Shown here: positions 17,850-25,473 of the stretch, in pieces | How the letters are laid out: each line of letters opens with the position of its first letter | Position numbering within the stretch: the stretch's first letter is position 1 | Source of the DNA: Agromyces ramosus | Lineage (GTDB): Bacteria > Actinomycetota > Actinomycetes > Actinomycetales > Microbacteriaceae | NCBI RefSeq assembly: GCF_030817175.1 | Contig: NZ_JAUSYY010000001.1 | Location: 1,922,001 to 1,986,000, forward strand | Direction: 5' to 3' | Length of the DNA: 64,000 nt | Program-made: the position numbers and the translations under genes | The notes under the pieces: model-generated | Database searches by the model: none | What the model was told of the DNA's origin: nothing | What the model saw: only the letters and a program-made list of their open reading frames with translations

Positions 17850-18380
17850 ATGAGCGACAACCGCGGATTCGCCCGTGACGTGCAGTCGGAGGTGTACCGG
17901 GCCGGCCTCTCGGGCATGCGGCCTGCCGTGCCGGTCGACGGCGCCGCGCTCGAGCGCGCCGCGCGCAAGGCCCTGTCGGCCGAGGCGTTCAGCTACCTCG
18001 CGGGCGGGGCCGGCGCCGAGGCGCGGGCGCTCGACCACGGCGTCGACGGCCTCGTCGTCTCGAACCACGGCGGCCGCCAGGTCGACGGCGCCGTCGCGAC
18101 GCTCGATGCGCTGCCGGGCGTCGTCGAACGGGTTGCCGGGCGGGTAGCCGTGCTGCTCGACAGCGGGGTGCGCGGCGGAGCCGACGCGTTCATCGCGCTC
18201 GCGCTCGGGGCGACGGCGGTGGGTATCGGGCGGCCGTATGCGTACGGGCTCGCCGTCGCCGGCGCCGATGGCGTGCGCGAAGTGGTGCGCAACCACATCG
18301 CGGAGCTCGACCTCACGATGGGGCTGGCCGGGCATCGTTCAGTCGCCGACATCGGACCGGAGTCCCTCCGGGTCTCCTGA
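17850..18380 (+). CDS. Internally deleted FMN-dependent alpha-hydroxy-acid oxidase (lactate 2-monooxygenase family)
   Basis: The 176-codon frame joins the two ends of a protein that is normally about 390 residues. Residues 1-58 match the N-terminus of actinobacterial lactate monooxygenase-like proteins (REFARDVQ-type start, then EAFSYLAGGAGAEA). From residue 62 it jumps to the late barrel: DGLVVSNHGGRQVDG with the catalytic His and Arg, LLDSGVRGGADAF and GIGRPYAYGL, the FMN phosphate site. About 190 residues holding the early FMN contacts and the lid are missing, with no frame change at the junction. The barrel cannot close, so I infer a non-functional remnant despite the open frame. The start follows GAGGGAG, and a terminator hairpin follows the stop. 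Confidence 0.85.
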   Translation: MSDNRGFARDVQSEVYRAGLSGMRPAVPVDGAALERAARKALSAEAFSYLAGGAGAEARALDHGVDGLVVSNHGGRQVDGAVATLDALPGVVERVAGRVAVLLDSGVRGGADAFIALALGATAVGIGRPYAYGLAVAGADGVREVVRNHIAELDLTMGLAGHRSVADIGPESLRVS

Positions 18381-18382
18381 AA

Positions 18383-18404
18383 CGGGCCCCGACGATGGGG
18401 CCCG
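18383..18404 (+). terminator. Hairpin terminator after the deleted oxidase gene
   Basis: CGGGCCCC (18383-18390) pairs with GGGGCCCG (18397-18404), an 8-bp stem with a 6-base loop, directly after the TGA. Confidence 0.6.
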
Positions 18405-18482
18405 ATGCCGCGCCCTGGATGCGGTGAGTTCGTTGCGCTCTCGGCCGACAGTTGTACCACACGAACTCGTAACGGTGGCCCA

Positions 18483-18511
18483 TTGCGTTCGACTTACGTC
18501 GGCGTTAGGTT
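18483..18511 (+). promoter_or_regulatory. Promoter of the ebo-type operon
   Basis: TTGCGT (18483-18488), a 17-base spacer and TAGGTT (18506-18511) match the TTGnnn/TAnnnT pattern of actinobacterial housekeeping promoters. The local AT-rich stretch (TTAGGTTGTCTTTTATCG) is unusual for this DNA. It would give a leader of about 105 bases. Confidence 0.5.
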
Positions 18512-18567
18512 GTCTTTTATCGCACCAATCGGCGGAAGCCCTCGGGTCCCCCGCCGACCCGCGCATC

Positions 18568-18591
18568 CGACGCCGGCATCCGCCGGCGTCG
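18568..18591 (+). promoter_or_regulatory. Leader hairpin before the ebo-type operon
   Basis: CGACGCCGGC (18568-18577) pairs with GCCGGCGTCG (18582-18591) around an ATCC loop, a 10-bp GC stem ending 32 bases before the first start codon. It could slow transcription or translation; it resembles no known riboswitch. Confidence 0.4.
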
Positions 18592-18623
18592 TGCCTGCCT
18601 GTCAACGTCGACGGAGGAGCTCT

Positions 18624-19758
18624 ATGACGTCATCACCGCCGATGACCGCACCCCCGGCCACCGAGGGCCTGCTTCCCGTGCCGCGCGACGCGGCGGCGCT
18701 GCTGAGGCACGACGTCGAGGCGTTCGGTGCCGTTGCCCCGGCCGTCACCGCGGCACATTGGGATCGTGCCCGCGCCCGGTGCGCCGACGCCGGACCCGCG
18801 GTGCGACGGCTCCTCGACGAGGCGGAGGCCTCGGACGGCGGCAAGCACCTCCGACCGCGGTTGGTGGCAGCCGCCTACCTCGGGTTCGGCGGGGCCGACC
18901 GGAGCCTGCTCGGCGACGTCGCCGGCGCGCAGCAGATCCTCCACCTCGGACTCTGCATGCACGACGACCTCATCGACGGCGACCGCACGCGGCACGGGCT
19001 CGGCGAATCTCATCGCCCGCTACCGGGAGGGCGACCGCGCGGCCGGCGTCGCGGATGCCGCGGCGGAGCGCCAGGCGATGGCCGCGGGGCTGCTCGCGGG
19101 CGATCTCGCCCTGAACGCGGCACTCCTCGCACTCCTCATGGCACCGGCTCCGGTGCCGGTGCGGCACCGGTTGGCGCTCGAGGCCGCCTCCGCCCTCGAA
19201 CGCACGATCGCGGGCGAGCTGCTCGACGTGCGGTCCGAGCTGCTGCGGCCCGACCTGGCCGAACCCGAGCGCGTCGCCGAGCTGAAGACCGCCGTCTACA
19301 GCGTCTCGCTTCCGCTCAGGCTGGGGGCGATCGCGGCGGGCCTGACATCCGCGGACCTCATCGACGTCCTCGACCGTGCCGGCATCGCGTTCGGCATCGC
19401 CTACCAGCTCGCCGACGACGACCTCGGCCTGTTCGGATCCGAGGCGCAGACCGGCAAGTCGGTGCTCTCCGACGTGCAACAGGGCAAACGCACCGAGCAC
19501 GTGCGCCTGGCGTATGCGCGTGCCGAGACCGCCGACCGCGACACGCTCGACGCGGTGCTCGGCATGCCGACCGCGACCGAGGGCGACGCCGACCTGGTGC
19601 GCGACATCGTGCTGCGCACTGGCGCGCGCGACGACGTGACGAAGGCGATCGACGACCACGTCGCCCGCGGCATCCGGCTCGCCGCCGCCGAACTGCCCGC
19701 CCCCCTCGCGACCTACCTCGCCGAACTCGCTCGCTCGATGCGAAGCCGAACCCGATGA
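18624..19758 (+). pseudogene. Polyprenyl (geranylgeranyl-type) diphosphate synthase, frameshifted
   Basis: A trans-prenyl diphosphate synthase, which chains IPP units onto an allylic diphosphate. The first frame starts at ATG 18624 after a perfect GGAGGAG and reads through KHLRPRLVAAAYLGFGG and the first Asp-rich motif HDDLIDGDRTRHG, then loses similarity near base 19000. Similarity resumes one base out of phase with ANLIARYREGDRA, ERTIAGELLDV, the second motif YQLADDDLGLFG and TGKSVLSDVQQGKRTEH, ending at TGA 19756-19758. One extra base between about 18995 and 19010 explains it; removing the C in GGGCTCGG restores RHGSAN. It may be a sequencing error, a real lesion or recoding. Without a shift, the first frame has no stop and runs on into the inositol-phosphate synthase frame. 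It is the first gene of the ebo-type operon. Confidence 0.85.
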
Positions 19759-19781
19759 CCGCAACACCCTGGAGGAACCAC

Positions 19782-21062
19782 GTGACCATGCTCGACACCG
19801 CATCCACCTTCAATGAACCGACGCTCGACACCGCGGCGTCCACGAACCCCGCGTCGACCGGATGGGCTCACGGGCGTGTCGGCGTCTGGCTCATCGGCGC
19901 GCGCGGATCGGTGGCCACCGCCGTGGCTGTCGGACTGAACGCGCTCGCCACCGGGCTCGCAGCACCCATCGGGTGTGCGACCGCCGGCCCCGAGTTCGCG
20001 GGCGTGCCGCTGCCTGGCTACGGCGACTTCGTGCTCGGCGGGCACGACGTCAGCACGACGCCGCTGCCGCGTCGCGCGCAGATGCTCGCCGACACCGGCA
20101 TGATCCCCCAGGCCTACGTGACGGGGGCGCTCGCGGCGCTCGAACGCGCCGACGCCGAGATCCGGCCCGGCTACGATCCGGCCACGAACACCGGTAGCCA
20201 GGCCGAGGCAGCCCGACGTCTCGCCGACGACATCACGGCCTTCCGCGACCGCAACGGCCTCGACCGCGTCGTGGTCATCGACGTCTCGTCGACCGAGCCC
20301 CTCATCGGCGATCGTCCCGAGTTCCACGATGCGGAGCAGCTCTCGGCTGCGATCGAGGAGACGGAGTCGCAGCTGCTGCCGGCGAGCTCGATCGCCGCGC
20401 TGGCGGCGATCCACTCCGGCAGCGCGTACACGTGCTTCACGCCGTCGACCGGCCTCGCACTGCCCGCCCTCGTCGAGCTGGCCGACCGGCGCGGCATCCC
20501 GTTCGGCGGACAGGACGGCAAGACCGGTGAGACCCTCATCCGCACCGCCCTCGCGCCGATGTTCGGCGCGCGCGGCATGCACGTGCACTCCTGGGCGGGC
20601 GCGAACCTGCTCGGCGGCGGCGACGGCGCCACCCTGGCCGACCCCGAAGCGGTGCAGAGCAAGCTCGTGTCGAAGACCCGCGGCCTACGCAGCCTCGTCG
20701 GCGAGCACGTCGTGGCGCCCCTGCACATCGACAACGTGCCCGACCTCGGCGACATCAAGACGGCGTGGGATCACATCCACGCCGAGGGATTCCTCGGCAC
20801 GCGCATCACGTTGCAGACGACGTGGAGCGCCTACGACTCCATGCTCGCCGCCCCGCTCGTGCTCGACCTCGCCCGCCTGCTCGGCCTCGCCGACGCGGCC
20901 GGTGCTCGGGGCGTCGTGCCGGAGCTCGGCTTCTTCTTCAAGGATCCGTGGGGCAGCGATGTGCACGACTTCGGACGGCAGACCGCCGCACTGATCGAGT
21001 GGGCGCAGGCGACCGGCGCCCGCCTGTCGGCGGAGGCACGGTCCGTCGGGACCGCACGTTGA
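19782..21062 (+). CDS. Inositol-3-phosphate synthase family protein of the ebo-type operon
   Basis: A 426-residue protein of the myo-inositol-1-phosphate synthase family, which converts glucose 6-phosphate to inositol 3-phosphate with bound NAD. GVWLIGARGSVATAVAVGL (about 34-52) is the NAD loop, then NTGSQAEAARRL, DVSSTEPL, GGQDGKTGETLIRTALAPMF with the conserved catalytic-loop Lys, and HVHSWAGANLLGGGDG. It belongs to the branch found with SCO3242-type prenyltransferases rather than the housekeeping Ino1 branch. The GTG at 19782 is chosen because GGAGGA lies 5 bases upstream; ATG 19755 (overlapping the previous stop) and ATG 19788 are alternatives. In this operon it stands where other ebo clusters have EboD, a sugar-phosphate cyclase, so it probably supplies the cyclitol core. 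Confidence 0.9.
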   Translation: MTMLDTASTFNEPTLDTAASTNPASTGWAHGRVGVWLIGARGSVATAVAVGLNALATGLAAPIGCATAGPEFAGVPLPGYGDFVLGGHDVSTTPLPRRAQMLADTGMIPQAYVTGALAALERADAEIRPGYDPATNTGSQAEAARRLADDITAFRDRNGLDRVVVIDVSSTEPLIGDRPEFHDAEQLSAAIEETESQLLPASSIAALAAIHSGSAYTCFTPSTGLALPALVELADRRGIPFGGQDGKTGETLIRTALAPMFGARGMHVHSWAGANLLGGGDGATLADPEAVQSKLVSKTRGLRSLVGEHVVAPLHIDNVPDLGDIKTAWDHIHAEGFLGTRITLQTTWSAYDSMLAAPLVLDLARLLGLADAAGARGVVPELGFFFKDPWGSDVHDFGRQTAALIEWAQATGARLSAEARSVGTAR

Positions 21063-21925
21063 CCACCGTCGGCGACGTGCTCGAGCTCGTGCGCGCGCCC
21101 GCGGCGCTCACGGTCCTCGGCGACACGATGGCGGGCGGGTACGCCGGCGGCGGCCGGCTGCGCCGTCGGCAGTGGCTGCTGCCCGTGGCATCCGTCTTCC
21201 TGTACAGCGGCGGCATGGCCCTGAACGACTACGCCGACCGCACGCTCGACGCCGTCGAACGGCCGGAGCGGCCCATCCCCTCGGGGCGGATCGCGCCGCG
21301 CCGGGCGCTCGGCATCGCCGTGGCCTGCATGGCGGTGGGGCTCGGCCTCGCCGCCGGCGGGGGAGGGCGTCGCGCCCTCACGGTCGCGGTGCCGCTCGTC
21401 GGCGCGATCGTGTCGTACAACACGGTCTTCAAGGACACCGTCATCGGCCCCGTGAGCATGGCGGCATGTCGTGGACTCGACGTCATGATGGGCGCCGGCG
21501 GCGCTCGCGCGGCAGTGCCCGCTGCGGCCGCAGTGGCCCTGCACACGGCCGGTGTCACCGCCCAGTCGCGCGGGGAGGTGCACGGCGGTTCGACCCGGGT
21601 CGCGGCCGCCGGCCTCACCGTGACCAGTGCCACGACGATCGCGTCCGTCGCCGGCGGCGTGCACAGCCCGATCGCGGTGGCCGGCGCGCTGGCCGGCGGC
21701 GCCGCCTATGCGGGCGCCGTGCTGCCGAGCCAACTCGCGGCACTCGACGACCCCTCGGCCGGCAACGTCCGTACTGCGACACGAGCCGGCATCGGCGCGA
21801 TGATCCCGCTGCAGGCGACGCTCGTCGCACGAACGGGCGCGCACCTTCCCGCGATGGCACTCGGGGCCGTCGACCTCCTCCGCCGCCGGCTCGCGGCACG
21901 GCGCCGGGCAGGTGACGTGACATGA
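21059..21925 (+). CDS. eboC: UbiA-family prenyltransferase (EboC / SCO3242 type)
   Basis: A membrane prenyltransferase of 288 residues that would attach an isoprenoid chain to an acceptor. NDYADRTLDAVERPERPIPSG (about 56-76) carries the first Asp-rich NDxxDxxxD motif of the UbiA family; several hydrophobic segments follow, and the second polar loop lies near YNTVFKDTVIGPVSMAACRGLD. The start is a TTG at 21059 that overlaps the previous stop as TTGA; no clear ribosome site is present, so coupled translation is likely. It is of the kind named after SCO3242 in Streptomyces coelicolor. Within this operon the prenyl donor would come from the adjacent synthase and isomerase and the acceptor from the inositol-phosphate synthase product; both are inferences from position. 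Confidence 0.88.
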   Translation: MTTVGDVLELVRAPAALTVLGDTMAGGYAGGGRLRRRQWLLPVASVFLYSGGMALNDYADRTLDAVERPERPIPSGRIAPRRALGIAVACMAVGLGLAAGGGGRRALTVAVPLVGAIVSYNTVFKDTVIGPVSMAACRGLDVMMGAGGARAAVPAAAAVALHTAGVTAQSRGEVHGGSTRVAAAGLTVTSATTIASVAGGVHSPIAVAGALAGGAAYAGAVLPSQLAALDDPSAGNVRTATRAGIGAMIPLQATLVARTGAHLPAMALGAVDLLRRRLAARRRAGDVT

Positions 21926-22809
21926 CGATCGCGCTCGGCGACACCGCGCACGCCGCGGGCCCGCTGCCCGGAGCGGGCTTCGTACTCGGGTACGGCACCA
22001 ACGGATTCACCGACCACCCCCTCGACGCCGCACTCCGGGTGCTGGAGTCGACGGGCTACGGCGCACTGGCGCTCACGCTCGGGCACCCGCACCTCGACCC
22101 GTTCGCCGAGGATGCCGACCACCGGGCGGCGCTCCTGCGGGAACGACTCGACGAGCTGGGATGGCGGGTCGTGGTCGAGACCGGCACCCGCTACCTGCTC
22201 GACCCGTATGCCAAGCACCGGCCGACCCTCGTCGACGAGTACGCGGCAGCGCGGATGCGCTTCCTGCGCCGCGCCATCGACCTCGCGGTGACGCTGCGTG
22301 CCGACTGCGTCTCGCTCTGGTCGGGTGTCCTTCCCGAGGGGGTCGGCCCCGAAGAGGGCTGGCGCCGGCTGCTGCCGCGCATGCGCGAGATCGTCGCGTA
22401 CGCCGAGGCCTCCGGTGTCACGCTCGGCGTCGAACCCGAGCCCGGCATGCTCATCGAGACCGTCGACGACGCCCTTCGACTCCGCGAGGAGCTCGGCTCG
22501 CCCGACGTGCTCGGCATCACCGTCGACCTCGGGCACTGCGTCCTCGTCGAACCCGAGGGGGTCGTGGGGGCCCTTCGCGCCGCGGGCCCGCTGCTCGTCA
22601 ACGTGCAGGTCGACGACATGATGCCCGACGCCCACGAGCACTTGGAACTCGGCCGGGGCCGGCTCGACCTCGCCGCCGCGCTCGCGACGCTCCACGAGAT
22701 CGGCTTCCACGGCGTGGCGGCGATGGAGCTGCCGCGGCACGCCCACGATGCGCCCCGGGTCGCCGCGCGGAGCATGCGGGCCATCCACGACGCATGGAGG
22801 GAACGATGA
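21922..22809 (+). CDS. Sugar-phosphate isomerase/epimerase-like TIM-barrel protein of the ebo-type operon
   Basis: A 295-residue xylose-isomerase-like TIM barrel (AP endonuclease 2 superfamily). Likely metal ligands sit in VTLGVEPEPGMLIE (Glu), GITVDLGHC (Asp and His), NVQVDD and AAMELPRH (Glu), which is the order expected for this fold. Family members isomerise, epimerise or eliminate on sugars and cyclitols. The ATG overlaps the eboC stop (ATGA), placing it firmly in the operon. It is distinct from the longer TIM-barrel protein EboE three genes on. A role in changing the cyclitol ring, for example as an inosose epimerase or dehydratase, is inferred and not proven. Confidence 0.85.
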   Translation: MTIALGDTAHAAGPLPGAGFVLGYGTNGFTDHPLDAALRVLESTGYGALALTLGHPHLDPFAEDADHRAALLRERLDELGWRVVVETGTRYLLDPYAKHRPTLVDEYAAARMRFLRRAIDLAVTLRADCVSLWSGVLPEGVGPEEGWRRLLPRMREIVAYAEASGVTLGVEPEPGMLIETVDDALRLREELGSPDVLGITVDLGHCVLVEPEGVVGALRAAGPLLVNVQVDDMMPDAHEHLELGRGRLDLAAALATLHEIGFHGVAAMELPRHAHDAPRVAARSMRAIHDAWRER

Positions 22810-23426
22810 CGAACCAGTGGACCGTGACGGCCGTGAGCGAGGTGGCCGCCGAACCGCAGCGCATCGTCGTGCTGTTCCCGGCGGCGGGGCGCGCCGTCGG
22901 GCGTGCTCCGATCGACCCGGTCGCCGACCCGCTCGGCGTGCGTCACGGCACCGTCGACGACCGCGCCCGCGCCGAGCTCGTGTGCGCGCTGCTCGCTGCG
23001 CTGCCGGCAGCCCCTGCGGCAGCGCAGCTCGCCGACCTCTACCGATACGGCGACGACGCCGAGCGCCGCGGCGTGCTGTGCGGGCTGAACGAGTCGTCGA
23101 ACGTGCCGCCCGACGTCGCGGCCGTCGGCGTCGAGCTCGTGGCCGACGCACTGCGCACGAACGACCCGCGCCTCGTCGCGGCCGCCCTCGGGCCGTTCGC
23201 CGTCGGGCACCTCGACCAGCACGGGTGGCGGCACGGCGTGCTCAAGGCGCTCTTCATGGGCATCCCCCTCGACGTCGTCGCCGACCTCGAGCGTCGCGCC
23301 GACCCCGAACTCGCCCGCATGGCGGCCGCCCTGATCACCGAGCGGCAGGCCGCCGGGCGCACGGTGAGCGACGACATGACGAGGCTCGCGACGATCACCA
23401 CGACCACCACGACGCCTGGAGGCTGA
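22806..23426 (+). CDS. eboA: EboA-domain protein
   Basis: A 206-residue protein of the EboA family, which has no known biochemical activity and is a marker of ebo/EDB gene clusters in cyanobacteria, pseudomonads, actinobacteria and some algae. The diagnostic C-terminal half is present: ADLYRYGDDAERRGVL, then ALRTNDPRLVAAALGPFA and WRHGVLKALFMGIPLDVV, then ELARMAAALITERQAAGR. No transmembrane segment or signal peptide is seen. The ATG at 22806 overlaps the previous stop and is preceded by GGAGGG. In cyanobacteria the ebo genes are needed to move the scytonemin monomer to the periplasm, so a part in metabolite transport or maturation is the usual reading. Confidence 0.92.
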   Translation: MTNQWTVTAVSEVAAEPQRIVVLFPAAGRAVGRAPIDPVADPLGVRHGTVDDRARAELVCALLAALPAAPAAAQLADLYRYGDDAERRGVLCGLNESSNVPPDVAAVGVELVADALRTNDPRLVAAALGPFAVGHLDQHGWRHGVLKALFMGIPLDVVADLERRADPELARMAAALITERQAAGRTVSDDMTRLATITTTTTTPGG

Positions 23427-23428
23427 AC

Positions 23429-24304
23429 ATGCGCATCTTCGATCCCCACATCCACATGAGCGCCCGCACGACCGACGACTACGTCGCGATGTACGAATCC
23501 GGAGTGCGGGCCGTCGTCGAGCCGTCGTTCTGGCTCGGCCAGCCGCGCACGAGCGTCGGGAGCTTCGTCGACTACTTCGACGCCCTCATCGGGTGGGAGC
23601 GATTCCGTGCTGCCCAGTACGGCATCCGCCATCACTGCACGATCGGCCTGAACCCGAAGGAGGCGAACGACCCGCGCTGCCGCGAAGCGCTCGCGGTGCT
23701 GCCGCGCTACCTCGCCAAGGACGGCGTCGTGGCCGTGGGCGAGCTCGGCTACGACTCGATGACGCCCGAAGAGGATGAGGTGTTCGTCACGCAGCTCGCA
23801 CTCGCCCGCGACGTCGGGCTGCCCGCGGTCGTGCACACGCCGCACCGCGACAAGGCCGCCGGCACGACGCGCACGCTCGACGTCGTGCGTGCATCCGGCA
23901 TCGGCCCCGAGCGCGTGGTCGTCGATCACCTCAACGAGACGACGGTCCGCGAGGTCGCGGAGTCCGGCGCCTGGATGGGCTTCTCGATCTACCCAGACAC
24001 CAAGATGGACGAGCGCCGCATGGTCGCGATCCTGCGCGAGTACGGCACCGAGCGGATGCTCGTGAACTCGGCGGCCGACTGGGGCCAGTCCGACCCCCTG
24101 AAGACCCGCAAGACCGGGCAGGCCATGCTCGACGCGGGCTTCTCGGAGCACGACGTCGACGTCGTGCTCTGGCAGAACCCGGTGGCGTTCTACGGCCAGA
24201 GCGGGCGCCTGCACCTCGATCCGGTGCCCGGCTTCGCCGAAGACGAACCGGTCGCCCCGGCGACCTTCGAGGGCAACTCGGTGCTGCGAGGGGCGCGAGC
24301 CTGA
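23429..24304 (+). CDS. eboB: TatD-like metal-dependent hydrolase EboB
   Basis: A 291-residue amidohydrolase-fold protein related to TatD nucleases. The metal site looks complete: H7 and H9 in FDPHIHM, E105 in VGELGYD, H136 in VVHTPHRDK, H167 in VVDHLNE and D217 in NSAADWG. It is of the EboB branch, which accompanies EboA, so the substrate is probably a small metabolite rather than DNA; that is inference from the cluster. The ATG at 23429 lies 2 bases after the eboA stop with GGAGG just upstream, and its own stop overlaps the eboE start by one base. No signal peptide is present. Confidence 0.92.
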   Translation: MRIFDPHIHMSARTTDDYVAMYESGVRAVVEPSFWLGQPRTSVGSFVDYFDALIGWERFRAAQYGIRHHCTIGLNPKEANDPRCREALAVLPRYLAKDGVVAVGELGYDSMTPEEDEVFVTQLALARDVGLPAVVHTPHRDKAAGTTRTLDVVRASGIGPERVVVDHLNETTVREVAESGAWMGFSIYPDTKMDERRMVAILREYGTERMLVNSAADWGQSDPLKTRKTGQAMLDAGFSEHDVDVVLWQNPVAFYGQSGRLHLDPVPGFAEDEPVAPATFEGNSVLRGARA

Positions 24305-25473
24305 TGGAGCTGTCGTACTGCACCAACGTGCACCCCGCCGAAGACCTCGACGGTGTGCTCGAACAGCTCGACGCCTTCTCGGGGCCCGTGCGGCGGGCGG
24401 CGGGGCTCGATCAGCTCGGCGTGGGGCTGTGGCTCCCGGCCGACCTCGCCTCGCGCCTGGCCGCGAGCGCGGAGGATCGCGACCGGCTGCGCGCGCGGCT
24501 CGACGCGAACGGGCTCGTCCTGCGAACCATCAACGCCTTTCCGTACCGCGCGTTCCACGCCGAGGTCGTGAAGCTCGACGTCTACCGGCCGGACTGGACC
24601 GACGCCCGCCGGGTCGCGCACACCATCGATTGCGCCACGGTGCTCGCCGACCTCCTCCCCGAGGGCGGCGCGGGCAGCATCTCGACGCTCCCGCTCGGAT
24701 GGCGGGACCCGTGGACGGCCGACGACGACTGGCAGGCCACCGCGTCGCTCGCGAGGGTGTCGCGCGTGCTGCGCGCACTCCGCGACGACACCGGCCGCAC
24801 GGTGCGGCTCGCAATCGAGCCCGAACCCGGCTGCGTGCTCGACACCGTGCACGACGTGGTCGAGTGGCTCGGCGCGCGCACGCGCTCGGGCGAGATCGAT
24901 CCCGAGTTCGTCGGCGTCTGCCTCGACACCTGCCACCTCGCCGTGTCGTTCGCGGACCCGGCCGACGCGGTCCGCGGCATCGCCGACGCCGGACTCCGGG
25001 TCGTGAAGGTGCAGGCCTCGGCGGCGCTGCACGTCGAGGACCCGTCCGACTCGCGAAGCCGCGACGCGATCGCGGCGTTCGTCGAACCGCGCTACCTCCA
25101 CCAGACGCGCGAGCAGGGTCGTGACGGCACCGTGCTCGCCACGGACGACCTCGCGGACGCCCTCGACCGGCTGCCCGCCGAGGGGCCGTGGCGGGTGCAC
25201 TTCCATGTCCCGCTCCACCTGACGCCGCGCGCCCCGCTGACCGCGACGACCGACGTGCTCGTGGCCGCGCTCGACGCGGTCCGTGGCATCCCGCACGGTG
25301 ACGAGGCCCACGTCGATGTCGAGACCTACACCTGGACCGTGCTTCCCGAGCCCGTCGACGACCTCGTGGCCGGCATCGCCGGTGAGGTGCGGTGGGCGGC
25401 CGACCTGCTGCTCGACAGCGACGCGCGGCATCCGTCGTCCGCCGTGCTCGCACCCTCGGAGGTGAACGCGTGA
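24304..25473 (+). CDS. eboE: Metabolite traffic protein EboE
   Basis: A 389-residue protein of the EboE family, a TIM-barrel related to sugar isomerases. It opens with the family signature MELSYCTNVHPAEDLD and contains GLVLRTINAFPY, RLAIEPEPGCVLDT (Glu ligand), VGVCLDTCHLAVSF (Asp and His), and near the end VHFHVPLH and VDVETYTWTVLP (Glu). This pattern suggests a metal-dependent isomerase or epimerase, though the family name comes from its role in exporting a metabolite in cyanobacteria. The ATG overlaps the eboB stop by one base (TGATG). Its stop overlaps the next start by 3 bases behind a perfect GGAGGTGA. It is a soluble protein of normal family length. Confidence 0.92.
   Translation: MELSYCTNVHPAEDLDGVLEQLDAFSGPVRRAAGLDQLGVGLWLPADLASRLAASAEDRDRLRARLDANGLVLRTINAFPYRAFHAEVVKLDVYRPDWTDARRVAHTIDCATVLADLLPEGGAGSISTLPLGWRDPWTADDDWQATASLARVSRVLRALRDDTGRTVRLAIEPEPGCVLDTVHDVVEWLGARTRSGEIDPEFVGVCLDTCHLAVSFADPADAVRGIADAGLRVVKVQASAALHVEDPSDSRSRDAIAAFVEPRYLHQTREQGRDGTVLATDDLADALDRLPAEGPWRVHFHVPLHLTPRAPLTATTDVLVAALDAVRGIPHGDEAHVDVETYTWTVLPEPVDDLVAGIAGEVRWAADLLLDSDARHPSSAVLAPSEVNA

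Noticed and set aside
18601..18612. GTCAACGTCGAC, similar to the LacI operator of the glycan island
   Set aside because: It has only one good half, sits directly against the ribosome site and is 7 kb from the island. Chance similarity is likely, though binding is not excluded.
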